Shown: positions 25,062 to 33,823, numbered from the stretch's first letter. The stretch is 55,851 nucleotides of DNA from Fidelibacterota bacterium (GCA_030746535.1 JASLML010000005.1:1-55851); one strand, 5' to 3'. Numbers and translations are program-made. Notes: generated from the letters alone by a model not told the origin.

Positions 25062-26192
25062 TCAGAGCAGGTGCGCGTTGCGCCTGACAAACATCATTTC
25101 CTGGGCAATGACCTTAAGAATTCCGGTCGCCGGAACAGCAAACAACATTCCCAGCGGACCCATCAGCGTGCCGCCGATTATCAGCGAAATCATTACCATC
25201 ATTGGATGAATTCCGACACTCTTTCCAACCAGCGTCGGCGTGATCAAATTTCCTTCGATTTGCTGAACGATAATGAACATGACAACAATGTCGAGGACGT
25301 AAAATGGTGAGGGAATGACGCCAAACAGCTGATGCGCCATGGCGGCGTCGCTGCCGATATTATTCATGAAAGCGATAAGGATTGCCGGCACCATGCCGAC
25401 AAATGGCCCAACCAGCGGAATCAGATTTGCGAGCCCGGCAATGATTCCGATGAATACTGTGAGCGTAAGATTGGCGCCAAATAAATTGAGAATGGTCAGT
25501 CCTGCAAACGACATGACCGCCACACTTGCGGCAGCAAGAAACTGTCCGCGAAGATAGCTAGAAACCGATTTTTCAATGTTGTGGACCAGCGTCAGCCCAA
25601 TCTCAAAATATTTATTGGAGAAGAAACTTACCAGCAGCTTTTTGAAGTTGTGGTATTCGGCCAGCAAAATGATGGTAAAAATGAGAATCATTGCAGTATT
25701 TAGTAAAAAACCACCCAGCGCGCCGGCCATACCCGCGAGATTTTCGACTACCATCTGAACAAAGCTACTCAATGTGCTGGAGAAGTCGCCGCTGCCTGCA
25801 GCCAAGCCTCCCGGAACCAATGCGGTGAATTTTTGTCCGAGTTTATTGAATTCGGTTGTCAGTGTATCCTGTCCAATGCGGTTTGAAAAATCTATTGCCT
25901 GCTGGGACAGCTTGGAAATAAAAGAACCGATAAAAATGCCGATACCGGTAAGCAAACCTACTGTAACGATCAGTACGCTGAGGCCGCGGCTGTTGATTCG
26001 GCGCTCAAGACCATCCACTGATTTCAGCAAAAGCGTAGTAAACAGAAAGGCGAATACAAGAATCAGCACCACATTGGAAATGTAGGGCCAAATGATCCAT
26101 ACAAATCCTGCAGAAAGCAAACCTACAATCAGGCGGTAGATCCTGTACAGATAGGTTAAATTATCCAGAGTGGATTCTGACTCTTGATTCAT
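25062..26192 (-). CDS. AI-2E family transporter (PerM/YdiK-like permease)
   Basis: A 376-residue integral membrane protein with about eight helices. N-terminal hydrophobic pairs at about 15-65 are followed by a helical loop (residues about 90-150). The C-terminal conserved part reads AGLANLIPLVGPFVGMVPA and VQQIEGNLITPTLVGKSVGIHP, then GGTLMGPLGMLFAVPATG, all hallmarks of the AI-2E transporter family. Members have been proposed to export small molecules or act as Na+/H+ antiporters; the substrate is not predictable. Its ATG is three bases after the stop codon of the cyclic-nucleotide-binding gene, so the two form an operon. Confidence 0.9.
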   Translation of the reverse strand: MNQESESTLDNLTYLYRIYRLIVGLLSAGFVWIIWPYISNVVLILVFAFLFTTLLLKSVDGLERRINSRGLSVLIVTVGLLTGIGIFIGSFISKLSQQAIDFSNRIGQDTLTTEFNKLGQKFTALVPGGLAAGSGDFSSTLSSFVQMVVENLAGMAGALGGFLLNTAMILIFTIILLAEYHNFKKLLVSFFSNKYFEIGLTLVHNIEKSVSSYLRGQFLAAASVAVMSFAGLTILNLFGANLTLTVFIGIIAGLANLIPLVGPFVGMVPAILIAFMNNIGSDAAMAHQLFGVIPSPFYVLDIVVMFIIVQQIEGNLITPTLVGKSVGIHPMMVMISLIIGGTLMGPLGMLFAVPATGILKVIAQEMMFVRRNAHLL

Positions 26193-26195
26193 GGA

Positions 26196-26699
26196 TTATT
26201 CGGACTTTTCCTCAAACAGCAGCTGATTGGTCTGCCGTAGCCTTTCTCCAATTACACTCCCCAGATTAAAAAGAATTTTATTTCCCAACTGCGGATTGCG
26301 GTCATTCAGCATCATTAGGTCGGCGGTAAAGAAACCAAGTAATTCCGACTGAACAGTCGCAATTGCATTTGCAGACCTCGGTTCATCATCAAAAAGTGCC
26401 AGTTCCCCAAAAAAATTTCCCGATGAAAGTTCAGCCAATATTTTCTCATTTTCGGCACGGGTGCCAACGGTAATTTTTACCGCACCGTTCATGATGATAT
26501 ACATGCCCTCTCCGGGAGCCCTGTTTTTGAATATAAATTCACCGACATCGTAAGTACGGCGATGAAACAGTTTTTCAAGTTCCTGGAATTCCTTATCGGT
26601 AAATCCCTTAAAAACAGGCACCTGTTTAAGAGTAAGGATGGCTTCGCTTTCCTGTCGGTTCCATCCCTGAAATATGTTTTTCCACAATGCGTTCTTCAT
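26196..26699 (-). CDS. Single-domain cyclic-nucleotide-binding protein
   Basis: The 167-residue protein is mainly one Crp-type cNMP-binding beta-roll. VPVFKGFTDKEF opens the domain; MYIIMNGAVKI and the phosphate-binding cassette FFGELALFDDEPRSANA follow, where canonical proteins have FGELAL...RxA. The C-terminal helix ends RLRQTNQLLFEE, and no DNA-binding HTH is present. The start at 26699 has GAGGAAAT as ribosome-binding site and removes a 12-residue extension that is probably not translated. It resembles the CNBD protein at 43844 in size and layout. It is upstream of the AI-2E permease gene, which it may regulate. Confidence 0.82.
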   Translation of the reverse strand: MKNALWKNIFQGWNRQESEAILTLKQVPVFKGFTDKEFQELEKLFHRRTYDVGEFIFKNRAPGEGMYIIMNGAVKITVGTRAENEKILAELSSGNFFGELALFDDEPRSANAIATVQSELLGFFTADLMMLNDRNPQLGNKILFNLGSVIGERLRQTNQLLFEEKSE

Positions 26700-26776
26700 T
26701 TTATTTCCTCTTGCTGACAGCCAAAATAGAACCACTTTCTTTGCTTAGTCAAGTGAACTCTTAATTCTTAAACAGA

Positions 26777-26808
26777 TTGCTCCGAGGGAAAGGTGGTAAG
26801 TATTTTTC
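26777..26808 (+). promoter_or_regulatory. Predicted promoter of the LytM-like gene
   Basis: TTG at 26777-26779, a 21-base spacer and TATTTTTC at 26801-26808 resemble the -33/-7 pair with one mismatch. The element ends right at ATG 26809, so a transcript starting about six bases on would begin at the in-frame ATG at 26815. Confidence 0.4.
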
Positions 26809-28011
26809 ATGGTTATGAACTTTCGATGGATATCCTTTTCAGCCCTTCTTTTTCCCGTTTTGATGTTCGGGCAGGCAAATACAAGAGATTATCAGCGTGA
26901 ACTTGAGCATCAGAGCAAGGCCATTGAAGAATTGAAACTTGAAATCGAAGCGGCGCGGGTTCGCATCAGGAACGAATCCGAAAAAGAAAAATCTGCCGCT
27001 CAGCGCATCTCCCGACTAGAGGAGGAAATTTCACTATTATCGCGCTTGTTAAAGCAGCTTAAGCGCGAGCAGAATACTCTAAAAATTGAAATCAGCGATT
27101 TGGAAGTAAACATCAGCCGCAGCGAAAATGAGCTTGAAGCGCTCAAGATGCGGTATGCCGGCCGCGTAAAGCATATTTATTCCAAAGGATCGCTGAGCGA
27201 TCTCGAGCGTGTGTTGAGTTCCACATCCTGGCGGCAGGCAGTGTACCGAGCAAAATTCCTGAAGATCATTTCAGAAATCGACCGTGATACTCAGGCCAAA
27301 ATTCAATCGCTTATAAAGCAGATCAAGCAGCAAAAAGTCAATTTGGAAGAGAAACTGAAAAAGAGCTTTTCGATTCAAAAGGAGCGGGAAAACAGGTATG
27401 CTGATCTGAGGCAGAAAAAACGAGCTAAAGAACTAGAGTTATCGTTGATCAGGCAAAATAAATCCGATCTTGCGGAATATATGAAAGAAAAGCAGGAAGG
27501 CGTCAAACAGCTGAACGAAATAATTGCGAGAATTCAGGATGAAAAAGCGCGCTTTGAGCGTGCCGAGAGAATCCGGCGCCAGCAAGCTGCATTGCAGACC
27601 AAGAAATTTTCATCGCTTAAAGGTGATCTGCCATGGCCCGCGGAAGGCCGTGTTACGGCAAAATTCGGAAATCAGTGGAACTCTAAGCTGAAGACGACCA
27701 CCGAAAATCCCGGAATTGATATCAAAGGAAAACCCGGTTCGCCGATCCGTGCTGTCCTTGGAGGAATCATTACCACCATTACCTACATCCGCGGATACGG
27801 CACCACGATCATCATTGACCATGGCGGCGGATTTTATACGGTGTACAGCCATGTGACTCAGGTGGAGACGCATGTGGACAGTGAAGTGCTTGCCGGCGAT
27901 GTGATTGCTTTTATGGGTGACTCTGGATCGGTGAACGGCTCGAAACTGCATTTTGAGATTTGGGGCAAAGGACAAAAGCTTGATCCGGAAAAATGGCTGG
28001 CGAAACGATGA
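26809..28011 (+). CDS. EnvC-like murein hydrolase activator: coiled coil plus degenerate LytM (M23) domain
   Basis: A 400-residue exported protein. The signal peptide covers about 1-24 (FSALLFPVLMFGQ). A long coiled coil runs from about 25 to 265, followed by a LytM/peptidase M23 domain at about 275-400. In catalytic LytM domains the zinc site is HxxxD plus HxH; here it reads NPGID (Asn300, Asp304), His348 in YSHV is kept, and HxH is KLH (Lys379, His381). One zinc ligand and one catalytic His are thus lost. This points to an EnvC-type activator of cell-separation amidases rather than an endopeptidase. The start may be the second ATG at 26815 (see promoter). The holB gene overlaps its stop by ATGA. 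Confidence 0.88.
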   Translation: MVMNFRWISFSALLFPVLMFGQANTRDYQRELEHQSKAIEELKLEIEAARVRIRNESEKEKSAAQRISRLEEEISLLSRLLKQLKREQNTLKIEISDLEVNISRSENELEALKMRYAGRVKHIYSKGSLSDLERVLSSTSWRQAVYRAKFLKIISEIDRDTQAKIQSLIKQIKQQKVNLEEKLKKSFSIQKERENRYADLRQKKRAKELELSLIRQNKSDLAEYMKEKQEGVKQLNEIIARIQDEKARFERAERIRRQQAALQTKKFSSLKGDLPWPAEGRVTAKFGNQWNSKLKTTTENPGIDIKGKPGSPIRAVLGGIITTITYIRGYGTTIIIDHGGGFYTVYSHVTQVETHVDSEVLAGDVIAFMGDSGSVNGSKLHFEIWGKGQKLDPEKWLAKR

Positions 28012-29144
28012 CATCGGTCGAATCCATCAATTCTGCGGTTTGGAATAGGCTGACGGCAATCATCCAAAAAGAAAAGATTGGTTCGGCGTATTGTTTTACC
28101 GGTCCGGAAGGATCGGGAAAAGAAGCGGCAGCACTTGCATTTGCAGCGGCAATGAATTGCGAATTAAAAGAAAAATTTCCCTGCGGAACCTGCGCTCCCT
28201 GCATCCGAATAGGATCGCTTCAGGACGAAAAACTGAAACTGGTTTTTCCTCTGCCGGGAAGCAATAAAAAGGAATCCATTACTACTGATCCGCTCAAGGG
28301 ATTGAGTTCTGGTGAACAGGCATACCTGCATGAAGCCGTAGAATCGAAAGCAAAGGACCCGTTTTTTCGCATCCGGGTTCCGCGTGCCAGAAAAATTATG
28401 ATCAGCCAGGTTCGAGACCTTCGCCGCACCGCTTATCTTAAATCCGAATCGAGCGGAAGAAAATGCGTAATCCTTTTTCAGGCGCATACGCTAGCGATGG
28501 GTGACGGCGCATCCGCCAATGCACTGCTTAAGATTCTTGAAGAACCTCCGCCGAATACCACCATTATATTGGTGACGGATTATGCATCACAGCTTCCGAT
28601 GACAGTTTTATCCAGATGTCAGCAGGTCAACTTTCCGCCATTGGACGATGAAACTGCAGTTTCTATTCTGAAGGAAAAAGGAATTGAACTTCGAACAGCC
28701 AAATTTTGCGTAAAGTTATCCGACGGAAACATTCATAAAGCAATGATGCTTGCGAAACAGCCAACTGATGAATTGTTGTCCCATGTAAAAGAATTTGTGC
28801 AGACGATGCTAAAAGAGGATGCCGGTGCATGGAAAAGTATTTCGCAGGAATTCAGCCGGATGGCGCATTCCTCTCCCCAAGAATACCGGATGAGAATTGC
28901 GATGGCGCAAAAATGGTTCCATGAGGCCTACCTGTCACGATCCGGCGCTGACGGAGGAGTAGGCACAGAAGTGTTTGTAGATGACATTGCAGTATTTAAT
29001 CGAAATTTTCCCAATGCAAACATGAAAGGCATTTACCATTCTCTGGATGTTGCTGCGCTAGCGCCGGAAAAAAATCTTTATATGCCGCTTGTGCTTACGA
29101 ACATGATCCTGGATGTCCGCACGCGTCTTGCCGGAACTGATTAA
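28008..29144 (+). CDS. holB: DNA polymerase III delta prime subunit
   Basis: A 378-residue AAA+ subunit of the clamp loader that helps place the sliding clamp on DNA. GPEGSGKE (32-39) is the Walker A region. A four-cysteine zinc module follows: Cys51, Cys59, Cys62, Cys65. ANALLKILEEPP and VLSRCQ are the usual sensor/SRC motifs. The start at 28008 overlaps the previous stop codon as ATGA; an ATG five codons earlier (27993) is also possible. The holB-metG-tatD-rsmA order that follows is conserved in many bacteria. A long acidic/basic insert (about 70-115) after the zinc module is of unknown significance. Confidence 0.9.
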   Translation: MTSVESINSAVWNRLTAIIQKEKIGSAYCFTGPEGSGKEAAALAFAAAMNCELKEKFPCGTCAPCIRIGSLQDEKLKLVFPLPGSNKKESITTDPLKGLSSGEQAYLHEAVESKAKDPFFRIRVPRARKIMISQVRDLRRTAYLKSESSGRKCVILFQAHTLAMGDGASANALLKILEEPPPNTTIILVTDYASQLPMTVLSRCQQVNFPPLDDETAVSILKEKGIELRTAKFCVKLSDGNIHKAMMLAKQPTDELLSHVKEFVQTMLKEDAGAWKSISQEFSRMAHSSPQEYRMRIAMAQKWFHEAYLSRSGADGGVGTEVFVDDIAVFNRNFPNANMKGIYHSLDVAALAPEKNLYMPLVLTNMILDVRTRLAGTD

Positions 29145-29157
29145 AAAAGACGATCCT

Positions 29158-31026
29158 GTGAAGCCAACGTATTACATCACAACGCCGATATATTATGTAA
29201 ATGATAATCCGCATATCGGTCATGCCTACACCACAATTTTATCGGATGTTTTAGCGAGATTCAAGCGAAGCGGCGGACATGAAGTTTTCTTTCTTACGGG
29301 ATTGGATGAGCACGGACAAAAAGTGCAGCAGGCAGCGGAAGAAAGAGGAGTCGATCCGCAAAAGCACTGCGATGAAATGGCTCCCCGTTTTCTTGAGCTT
29401 TGGGAAAAACTGCATATTGAATACGATGATTTTATCCGAACTACGGAACCGCGCCATGTGGCCGTGGTGCAGCAAGTTCTTCAGTCTGTATATGACAACG
29501 GAGATATCTACGAAGATGAATACGAAGGACTCTATTCCGTTTCTGAAGAAAGATTCATTACTGAAAAGGAAGCAGAGTCCGGTGAATTCCGCGATATTAA
29601 AAAACTAAAAGAGAAAAATTACTTTTTCAGAATGTCGAAGTATCAGCAGCAACTTATAGACCATATCAAGTCCAACCCTGAATTTATCCAGCCGAAGCAC
29701 CGGAAAAATGAAGTCCTCGGATTCTTGAAACAGCAGCTGGAAGATCTCTGCATTTCCCGTCCAAAATCCCGCCTCAACTGGGGAATTGAGCTTCCGTTTG
29801 ATTCGGATTATGTAACGTATGTTTGGTTTGATGCGCTCATCAATTATATCACTTCACCGGGGTTTGCAAGCGACGATAAACGATTTGGCAAATGGTGGCC
29901 GGCAAATATGCATTTGATAGGCAAAGATATTTTAACCACCCATTCCGTCTATTGGCCAACCATGCTGATGTCAGCCGGCATTGCGCTGCCGCGATCCATT
30001 TTCGCCCACGGATGGTGGCTGAGCGGCGAAACTAAAATGAGCAAATCGCTCGGAAACATTGTGGATCCGCTTGGACTGATCGAAGATTTCGGCGTGGATC
30101 CCGTCCGCTATTACCTGATGCGGGAAATGGTACTGGGGCAGGATGCCGCTTTTACGATGGAATCATTTATCAAGCGGTACAATTCGGATCTTGCGAATGA
30201 TTTTGGAAATCTTCTGAGCCGCGTTTCTAATCTGATTCAGAAATTTTTTGACGGAAAACTATCGGAAAACGAAGATGAGTCTAATGACGGAATTGAGGTA
30301 AAGTCGTCAGCGGAAGAAACCATCCGGAATGTGAACGCTTGTATTGACGCCATGAAGATTAATGAAGGGATTGAAGAAACGCTTCAGTTCATCCGCGGCG
30401 TTAATAAATACATGGAAAAAACCGCGCCGTGGAAATTGGTGAAAGAAGATGCTGCGGCGGCTGGCAGTGTACTCAGAACTGCGGCAGAAGCTCTCAGGAT
30501 TGGTTCGCTTTTGCTTGAGCCGGTCATGCCGAATAGAACAAAAATTGTGTTAGAGACCTTTGGTTCAACATCGAATGACATTTCGTGGGGCGGCCTTTCT
30601 TCCGGCTTTGTGATTAAACAGCATGATATTTTGTTTCCGAGGATTGATGTAAAAAAAATGGAGGAGGAATCTTCTTCAGGAAAACAGGAATTACCTGAAG
30701 GAATCATTCCGTACGAAGATTTTGAAAAAGTGGATCTGCAGACCGCCAAAGTGGTGGAAGCTGAAAAAGTTGAGAAATCCGACCGGCTTTTAAAACTGCA
30801 AATTGAAATTGGCAATGAGAAAAGGCAGATCGTCTCTGGCATTGCAGAATACTACACGCCTGAAGAATTGATCGGGAAAATGGTAATTGTAGTGGCGAAC
30901 CTGAAGCCGGCAACAATTTTTGGTATCGAATCCCACGGAATGCTTTTGGCTGCTTCCAATAAAAAGGAATTATCCGTGGTTACGGTTTCTGGTGACGGAG
31001 TTGCAACCGGCGTAAAAGTTTTTTAA
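29158..31026 (+). CDS. metG: Methionyl-tRNA synthetase
   Basis: Class I synthetase that charges tRNA-Met. From the GTG at 29158 it is 622 residues. HIGH is present as NPHIGHAY, and KMSKS as TKMSKSLGN. It lacks the zinc-binding cysteine pairs between them, so it is the zinc-free form. After the anticodon-binding helices, the C-terminal domain (about 520-622) is a dimerising tRNA-binding OB-fold with DLQTAKVVEAE and GMLLAAS. An upstream ATG at 29113 extends the protein by 15 residues into holB, but the family begins at about MKPTYYITTP, so the GTG is preferred. It follows holB by 13 bases. Confidence 0.95.
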   Translation: MKPTYYITTPIYYVNDNPHIGHAYTTILSDVLARFKRSGGHEVFFLTGLDEHGQKVQQAAEERGVDPQKHCDEMAPRFLELWEKLHIEYDDFIRTTEPRHVAVVQQVLQSVYDNGDIYEDEYEGLYSVSEERFITEKEAESGEFRDIKKLKEKNYFFRMSKYQQQLIDHIKSNPEFIQPKHRKNEVLGFLKQQLEDLCISRPKSRLNWGIELPFDSDYVTYVWFDALINYITSPGFASDDKRFGKWWPANMHLIGKDILTTHSVYWPTMLMSAGIALPRSIFAHGWWLSGETKMSKSLGNIVDPLGLIEDFGVDPVRYYLMREMVLGQDAAFTMESFIKRYNSDLANDFGNLLSRVSNLIQKFFDGKLSENEDESNDGIEVKSSAEETIRNVNACIDAMKINEGIEETLQFIRGVNKYMEKTAPWKLVKEDAAAAGSVLRTAAEALRIGSLLLEPVMPNRTKIVLETFGSTSNDISWGGLSSGFVIKQHDILFPRIDVKKMEEESSSGKQELPEGIIPYEDFEKVDLQTAKVVEAEKVEKSDRLLKLQIEIGNEKRQIVSGIAEYYTPEELIGKMVIVVANLKPATIFGIESHGMLLAASNKKELSVVTVSGDGVATGVKVF

Positions 31027-31054
31027 CACATATTCTTCTGAATCACATTTTCAA

Positions 31055-31810
31055 ATGCTGACCGACACTCATTGCCACCTGTTTTATTCCGATCTCAAAA
31101 AAGATATAGAAGGCGTTATCAAACGTGCGAATGAGCTTGGTGTTACACGGTTCATTTGCGTCGGCACAAATTTAGATGATTCAGCCGAATGCTTTGATTT
31201 GGCAAAACGATTTGATTCGGTATTCGGTACAGCAGGAATTCATCCGCATGATGCAAAAGATGCGCCGGAAAATTATATTGAAAAATTATCTGAACTTCTG
31301 TCCAAAGCAAAAATGGCAGCAGTGGGTGAAATCGGATTGGACTATTTCAGGAATATCTCTGAACCGGAAATTCAGCGGACTGTCTTTAGAGAGCAATTGG
31401 AATTGTCAGCATCTTTAAATATGCCAATCGTATTCCATAACCGGGAAGCAGACGAAGATACCGTCAGGATGCTCGAAAAACATGGTCCTGGCAAAGGAAT
31501 TGCGCATTGTTTTTCGAGTACGATTGAAACAGCTGAACGATTCATGGAATTAGGCTACCATATTTCTTTCTCCGGAAATCTTACTTTTAAGAACAGCCAT
31601 CTGCCGGAAGTGGCAGCGCAAATTCCGCTGGACAGGATATTGGTGGAAACTGATTCGCCTTACATGAGCCCGGAACCTTACCGCGGGAAACCGAATGAAC
31701 CGGGACGCACAAGATATGTTGCAGAAAAACTGGCTGACATTCATGCAGTGTCTCTGGAAACGATTGCTGAAATAACATCGGCCAACGCCGCTACCCTCTT
31801 TGGTTATTAA
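31055..31810 (+). CDS. tatD: TatD family metal-dependent deoxyribonuclease
   Basis: A 251-residue TIM-barrel hydrolase of the TatD family (3'-5' DNase acting in DNA repair and quality control; several homologues also act as D-aminoacyl-tRNA or other hydrolases). The metal ligands are visible: DTHCHL at the N-terminus, GEIGLDY at about 90, a His in MPIVFHNRE, GIAHCFSS and ETDSPYM. Length and order fit a single-domain YcfH/TatD protein. It follows metG by 28 bases and is followed 14 bases later by rsmA, in the conserved metG-tatD-rsmA order. Confidence 0.93.
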   Translation: MLTDTHCHLFYSDLKKDIEGVIKRANELGVTRFICVGTNLDDSAECFDLAKRFDSVFGTAGIHPHDAKDAPENYIEKLSELLSKAKMAAVGEIGLDYFRNISEPEIQRTVFREQLELSASLNMPIVFHNREADEDTVRMLEKHGPGKGIAHCFSSTIETAERFMELGYHISFSGNLTFKNSHLPEVAAQIPLDRILVETDSPYMSPEPYRGKPNEPGRTRYVAEKLADIHAVSLETIAEITSANAATLFGY

Positions 31811-31824
31811 TTGTATAAGTCTGA

Positions 31825-32598
31825 ATGGCAAAAAAATATCAACATCCATTCCGTAAAAAGTGGGGACAGAATTTTCTTTCCGATCCAAATCTAATTCGAA
31901 AAATTGTTAATGTCATTCAGCCGCAGCCCGAAGATTCCATTTTAGAAATTGGCCCGGGTGACGGCGTACTTACCCGTGAATTGCTTCCAAAGGTAAAGTA
32001 TCTTTCGGCTGTGGAAATTGATCCGCTTTTATTTGAGAGCTTATCCGCAGATCCATCGCTTTCATCGGCAAATATTGTCCATGCAGATATTATAAATGTA
32101 TCGGTTCAAGACATCGTGAATGACACCAAATTGAAAATTGTCGGCAATATCCCGTACAACATCACTTCACCGCTGATTTTTCATTTGATCGATCAGCGTG
32201 AAAACTGGGACACAATTTTTTTAATGGTTCAAAAAGAAGTGGCTGACAGGCTTGCAGCTCGTCCTGGAATAAAAGCGTACAGCAGGATTTCCGTCATGGT
32301 ACAGTCTTTCCTGAACGTGAAGAAACATTTTATCATTTCTCCCAAGGTGTTTTTCCCCCGGCCGAAAGTGCAGTCCGCTATTGTGGAACTTTCCAAAAAG
32401 CCTGAGCCGCTGGTCCCGGAAGCCGATTTTCCGCGCTTTCAAAAGATTGTGAAAGCCGCATTTTCGCAGCGGAGAAAAATGTTAAAAAACACCTTGAACG
32501 GCTTTGGTTTTTCTGATATCCTTCAGGACAAAATCGATTTCACACGCCGGCCTGAAACACTATCTGTTGAGGAGTTTGCGGCGCTTTCAAAAGACTGA
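31825..32598 (+). CDS. rsmA: 16S rRNA dimethyladenosine transferase RsmA (KsgA)
   Basis: The 257-residue SAM-dependent enzyme dimethylates the two adjacent adenines in helix 45 near the 3' end of 16S rRNA. N-terminal KKWGQNFLSDPN is the family opening. The SAM site is LEIGPGDGVLT, and the catalytic motif IV is NIPYNITSPL. FFPRPKVQSAIV and AFSQRRKMLKNTL are also typical. It ends the holB-metG-tatD-rsmA run; a new promoter for the sigma factor gene follows at 32619-32649. Confidence 0.96.
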   Translation: MAKKYQHPFRKKWGQNFLSDPNLIRKIVNVIQPQPEDSILEIGPGDGVLTRELLPKVKYLSAVEIDPLLFESLSADPSLSSANIVHADIINVSVQDIVNDTKLKIVGNIPYNITSPLIFHLIDQRENWDTIFLMVQKEVADRLAARPGIKAYSRISVMVQSFLNVKKHFIISPKVFFPRPKVQSAIVELSKKPEPLVPEADFPRFQKIVKAAFSQRRKMLKNTLNGFGFSDILQDKIDFTRRPETLSVEEFAALSKD

Positions 32599-32618
32599 AA
32601 AAAGGTGAAGCCGGTTGC

Positions 32619-32649
32619 TTGAGTGGTACACTTATTTAGTGTATATTTC
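32619..32649 (+). promoter_or_regulatory. Predicted promoter of the primary sigma factor gene
   Basis: TTG at 32619-32621, a 20-base spacer and TATATTTC at 32642-32649 fit the Bacteroidota TTG / TAnnTTTG form with one mismatch. Transcription would start near 32655, giving a leader of about 28 bases that includes the AGGGG ribosome-binding site at about 32672-32676. Confidence 0.55.
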
Positions 32650-32682
32650 TAAGCTCAAAACGAACTAAAAACAGGGGAAAAA

Positions 32683-33537
32683 ATGGCCAAAGTCGGAAGA
32701 ACAATAAACGAATCAAACAGAAGTCTCAGCCAATATCTGGAAGAGATTGGAAAATATGAACCGCTTCACCCGGACCGCGAAGTTGTCTTAGCACAGCGGA
32801 TTAAAAAAAATAACCGCGCCGCACTTAAAGAATTGGTGGAATCCAATCTTCGTTTTGTGGTATCCGTAGCAAAAGATTATCAGGGGCAGGGACTCCCGCT
32901 TACCGACCTAATCAATGAAGGTAACCTGGGGCTGATCAAAGCAGCCGGCAGGTTTGATGAAACGCGCGGATTTAAATTTATTTCTTACGCAGTTTGGTGG
33001 ATTCGTCAGTCCATTCTGCAGGCGCTTGCGGAACATTCCCGCATTGTGCGTTTGCCGCTGAACCGTGTGGGAACTATTTCAAAGATCACCAAAACAGCGG
33101 AAAAACTGGAAGCGGAAGTCGAGCGTGCACCGAGAGATAATGAAATCGGCCGCCAGCTCGAAATGACCAGCGATGAAGTTGTGGATGCCATGCGGATCTC
33201 CCGCAGACATCATTCACTGAACGAACCGTTTCGCGATGGTGAAAAAAATTCCCTGCTTGACGTTATCGAAGATGACGGCGAAACTCCCCCGGACGATCCG
33301 CTGATGAGCGAATCGCTCAAGGATGAGATTCGGCAGTCTCTCGCAACATTGAAGGACAGGGAAAAACAGGTAATAAAAATGTATTTTGGAATTGACCGGG
33401 ACTATGCGCTCACACTCAATGAAATCGGGGAAGAATTCAATCTTACCCGTGAGCGAGTTCGGCAGATCAAGGAGAAGGCCATTCGCCGCCTCCGCCATCG
33501 GTCCCGCAGTAAATCACTCAGAACGTATTTAGGATAA
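32683..33537 (+). CDS. rpoD: Primary RNA polymerase sigma factor (RpoD/SigA type, short form)
   Basis: A 284-residue group 1/2 sigma-70 factor. Region 1.2 is [15 protein letters not shown]; region 1.1 is absent. Region 2 is [27 protein letters not shown]-like, continuing with [20 protein letters not shown], the -10-binding and strand-opening part. Region 3 is [11 protein letters not shown], and region 4 ends with [19 protein letters not shown] for the -35/-33 element. Short RpoD proteins lacking region 1.1 are characteristic of Bacteroidota, where they use TTG/TAnnTTTG promoters, and such sequences occur in this window. The bS21 gene follows 24 bases after its stop. Confidence 0.92.
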   Translation: MAKVGRTINESNRSLSQYLEEIGKYEPLHPDREVVLAQRIKKNNRAALKELVESNLRFVVSVAKDYQGQGLPLTDLINEGNLGLIKAAGRFDETRGFKFISYAVWWIRQSILQALAEHSRIVRLPLNRVGTISKITKTAEKLEAEVERAPRDNEIGRQLEMTSDEVVDAMRISRRHHSLNEPFRDGEKNSLLDVIEDDGETPPDDPLMSESLKDEIRQSLATLKDREKQVIKMYFGIDRDYALTLNEIGEEFNLTRERVRQIKEKAIRRLRHRSRSKSLRTYLG

Positions 33538-33548
33538 GCCAAATGACT

Positions 33549-33556
33549 GGAGGTGA
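33549..33556 (+). promoter_or_regulatory. Strong Shine-Dalgarno of rpsU
   Basis: GGAGGTGA is an eight-base perfect complement to the canonical anti-Shine-Dalgarno core, five bases before the TTG start at 33562. It decides the start: the GTG at 33553 lies inside the Shine-Dalgarno itself. In Flavobacterium johnsoniae, rpsU likewise has a strong SD and is autoregulated by bS21. Confidence 0.75.
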
Positions 33557-33561
33557 ATTCA

Positions 33562-33759
33562 TTGGTTGAGATTCAAGTTCGGGACGGAGAGCCGCTGGAA
33601 CGTGCGCTTCGCCGTTTTAAGAAAAAATGGGAGCGTGCAGGCGTACTCCGCGAAGTAAGGCGCAAAGCGTTTTACATCAAACCCAGCGATGAAAAAAGAG
33701 CGATCCGTAAAAAGAGCACTCGGCGCATTGCGCGGATTAACCGGCTGAACAGGCGCTAA
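33562..33759 (+). CDS. rpsU: 30S ribosomal protein bS21
   Basis: A 65-residue basic protein of the small subunit located near the 3' end of 16S rRNA. The sequence VEIQVRDGEPLERALRRFKK is the family signature, followed by the KKWERAGVLREVRRKAFY and a long basic C-terminal helix. The start is TTG at 33562, five bases after a perfect SD; a GTG three codons earlier is rejected. The gene is 24 bases downstream of rpoD and is followed by a terminator, so the two form a unit. rpsU and rpoD are also neighbours in E. coli, though with dnaG between them. Confidence 0.93.
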   Translation: MVEIQVRDGEPLERALRRFKKKWERAGVLREVRRKAFYIKPSDEKRAIRKKSTRRIARINRLNRR

Positions 33760-33781
33760 TCCGAACGAAACCATTTACCGA

Positions 33782-33813
33782 AAAGGCTCGTAGTATTCTG
33801 CGAGCCTTTTTTA
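33782..33813 (+). terminator. Rho-independent terminator after rpsU
   Basis: AAAGGCTCG and CGAGCCTTT pair across an eleven-base loop (33782-33810), followed by further T. It ends the rpoD-rpsU transcript; the phosphohexomutase gene starts 11 bases later. Confidence 0.93.
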
Positions 33814-33823
33814 TTTTAATCCT

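Noticed and set aside
33553-33561. GTG start for bS21
   Set aside because: The GTG is part of the GGAGGTGA Shine-Dalgarno; TTG 33562 gives the family N-terminus VEIQVRDGEPL.
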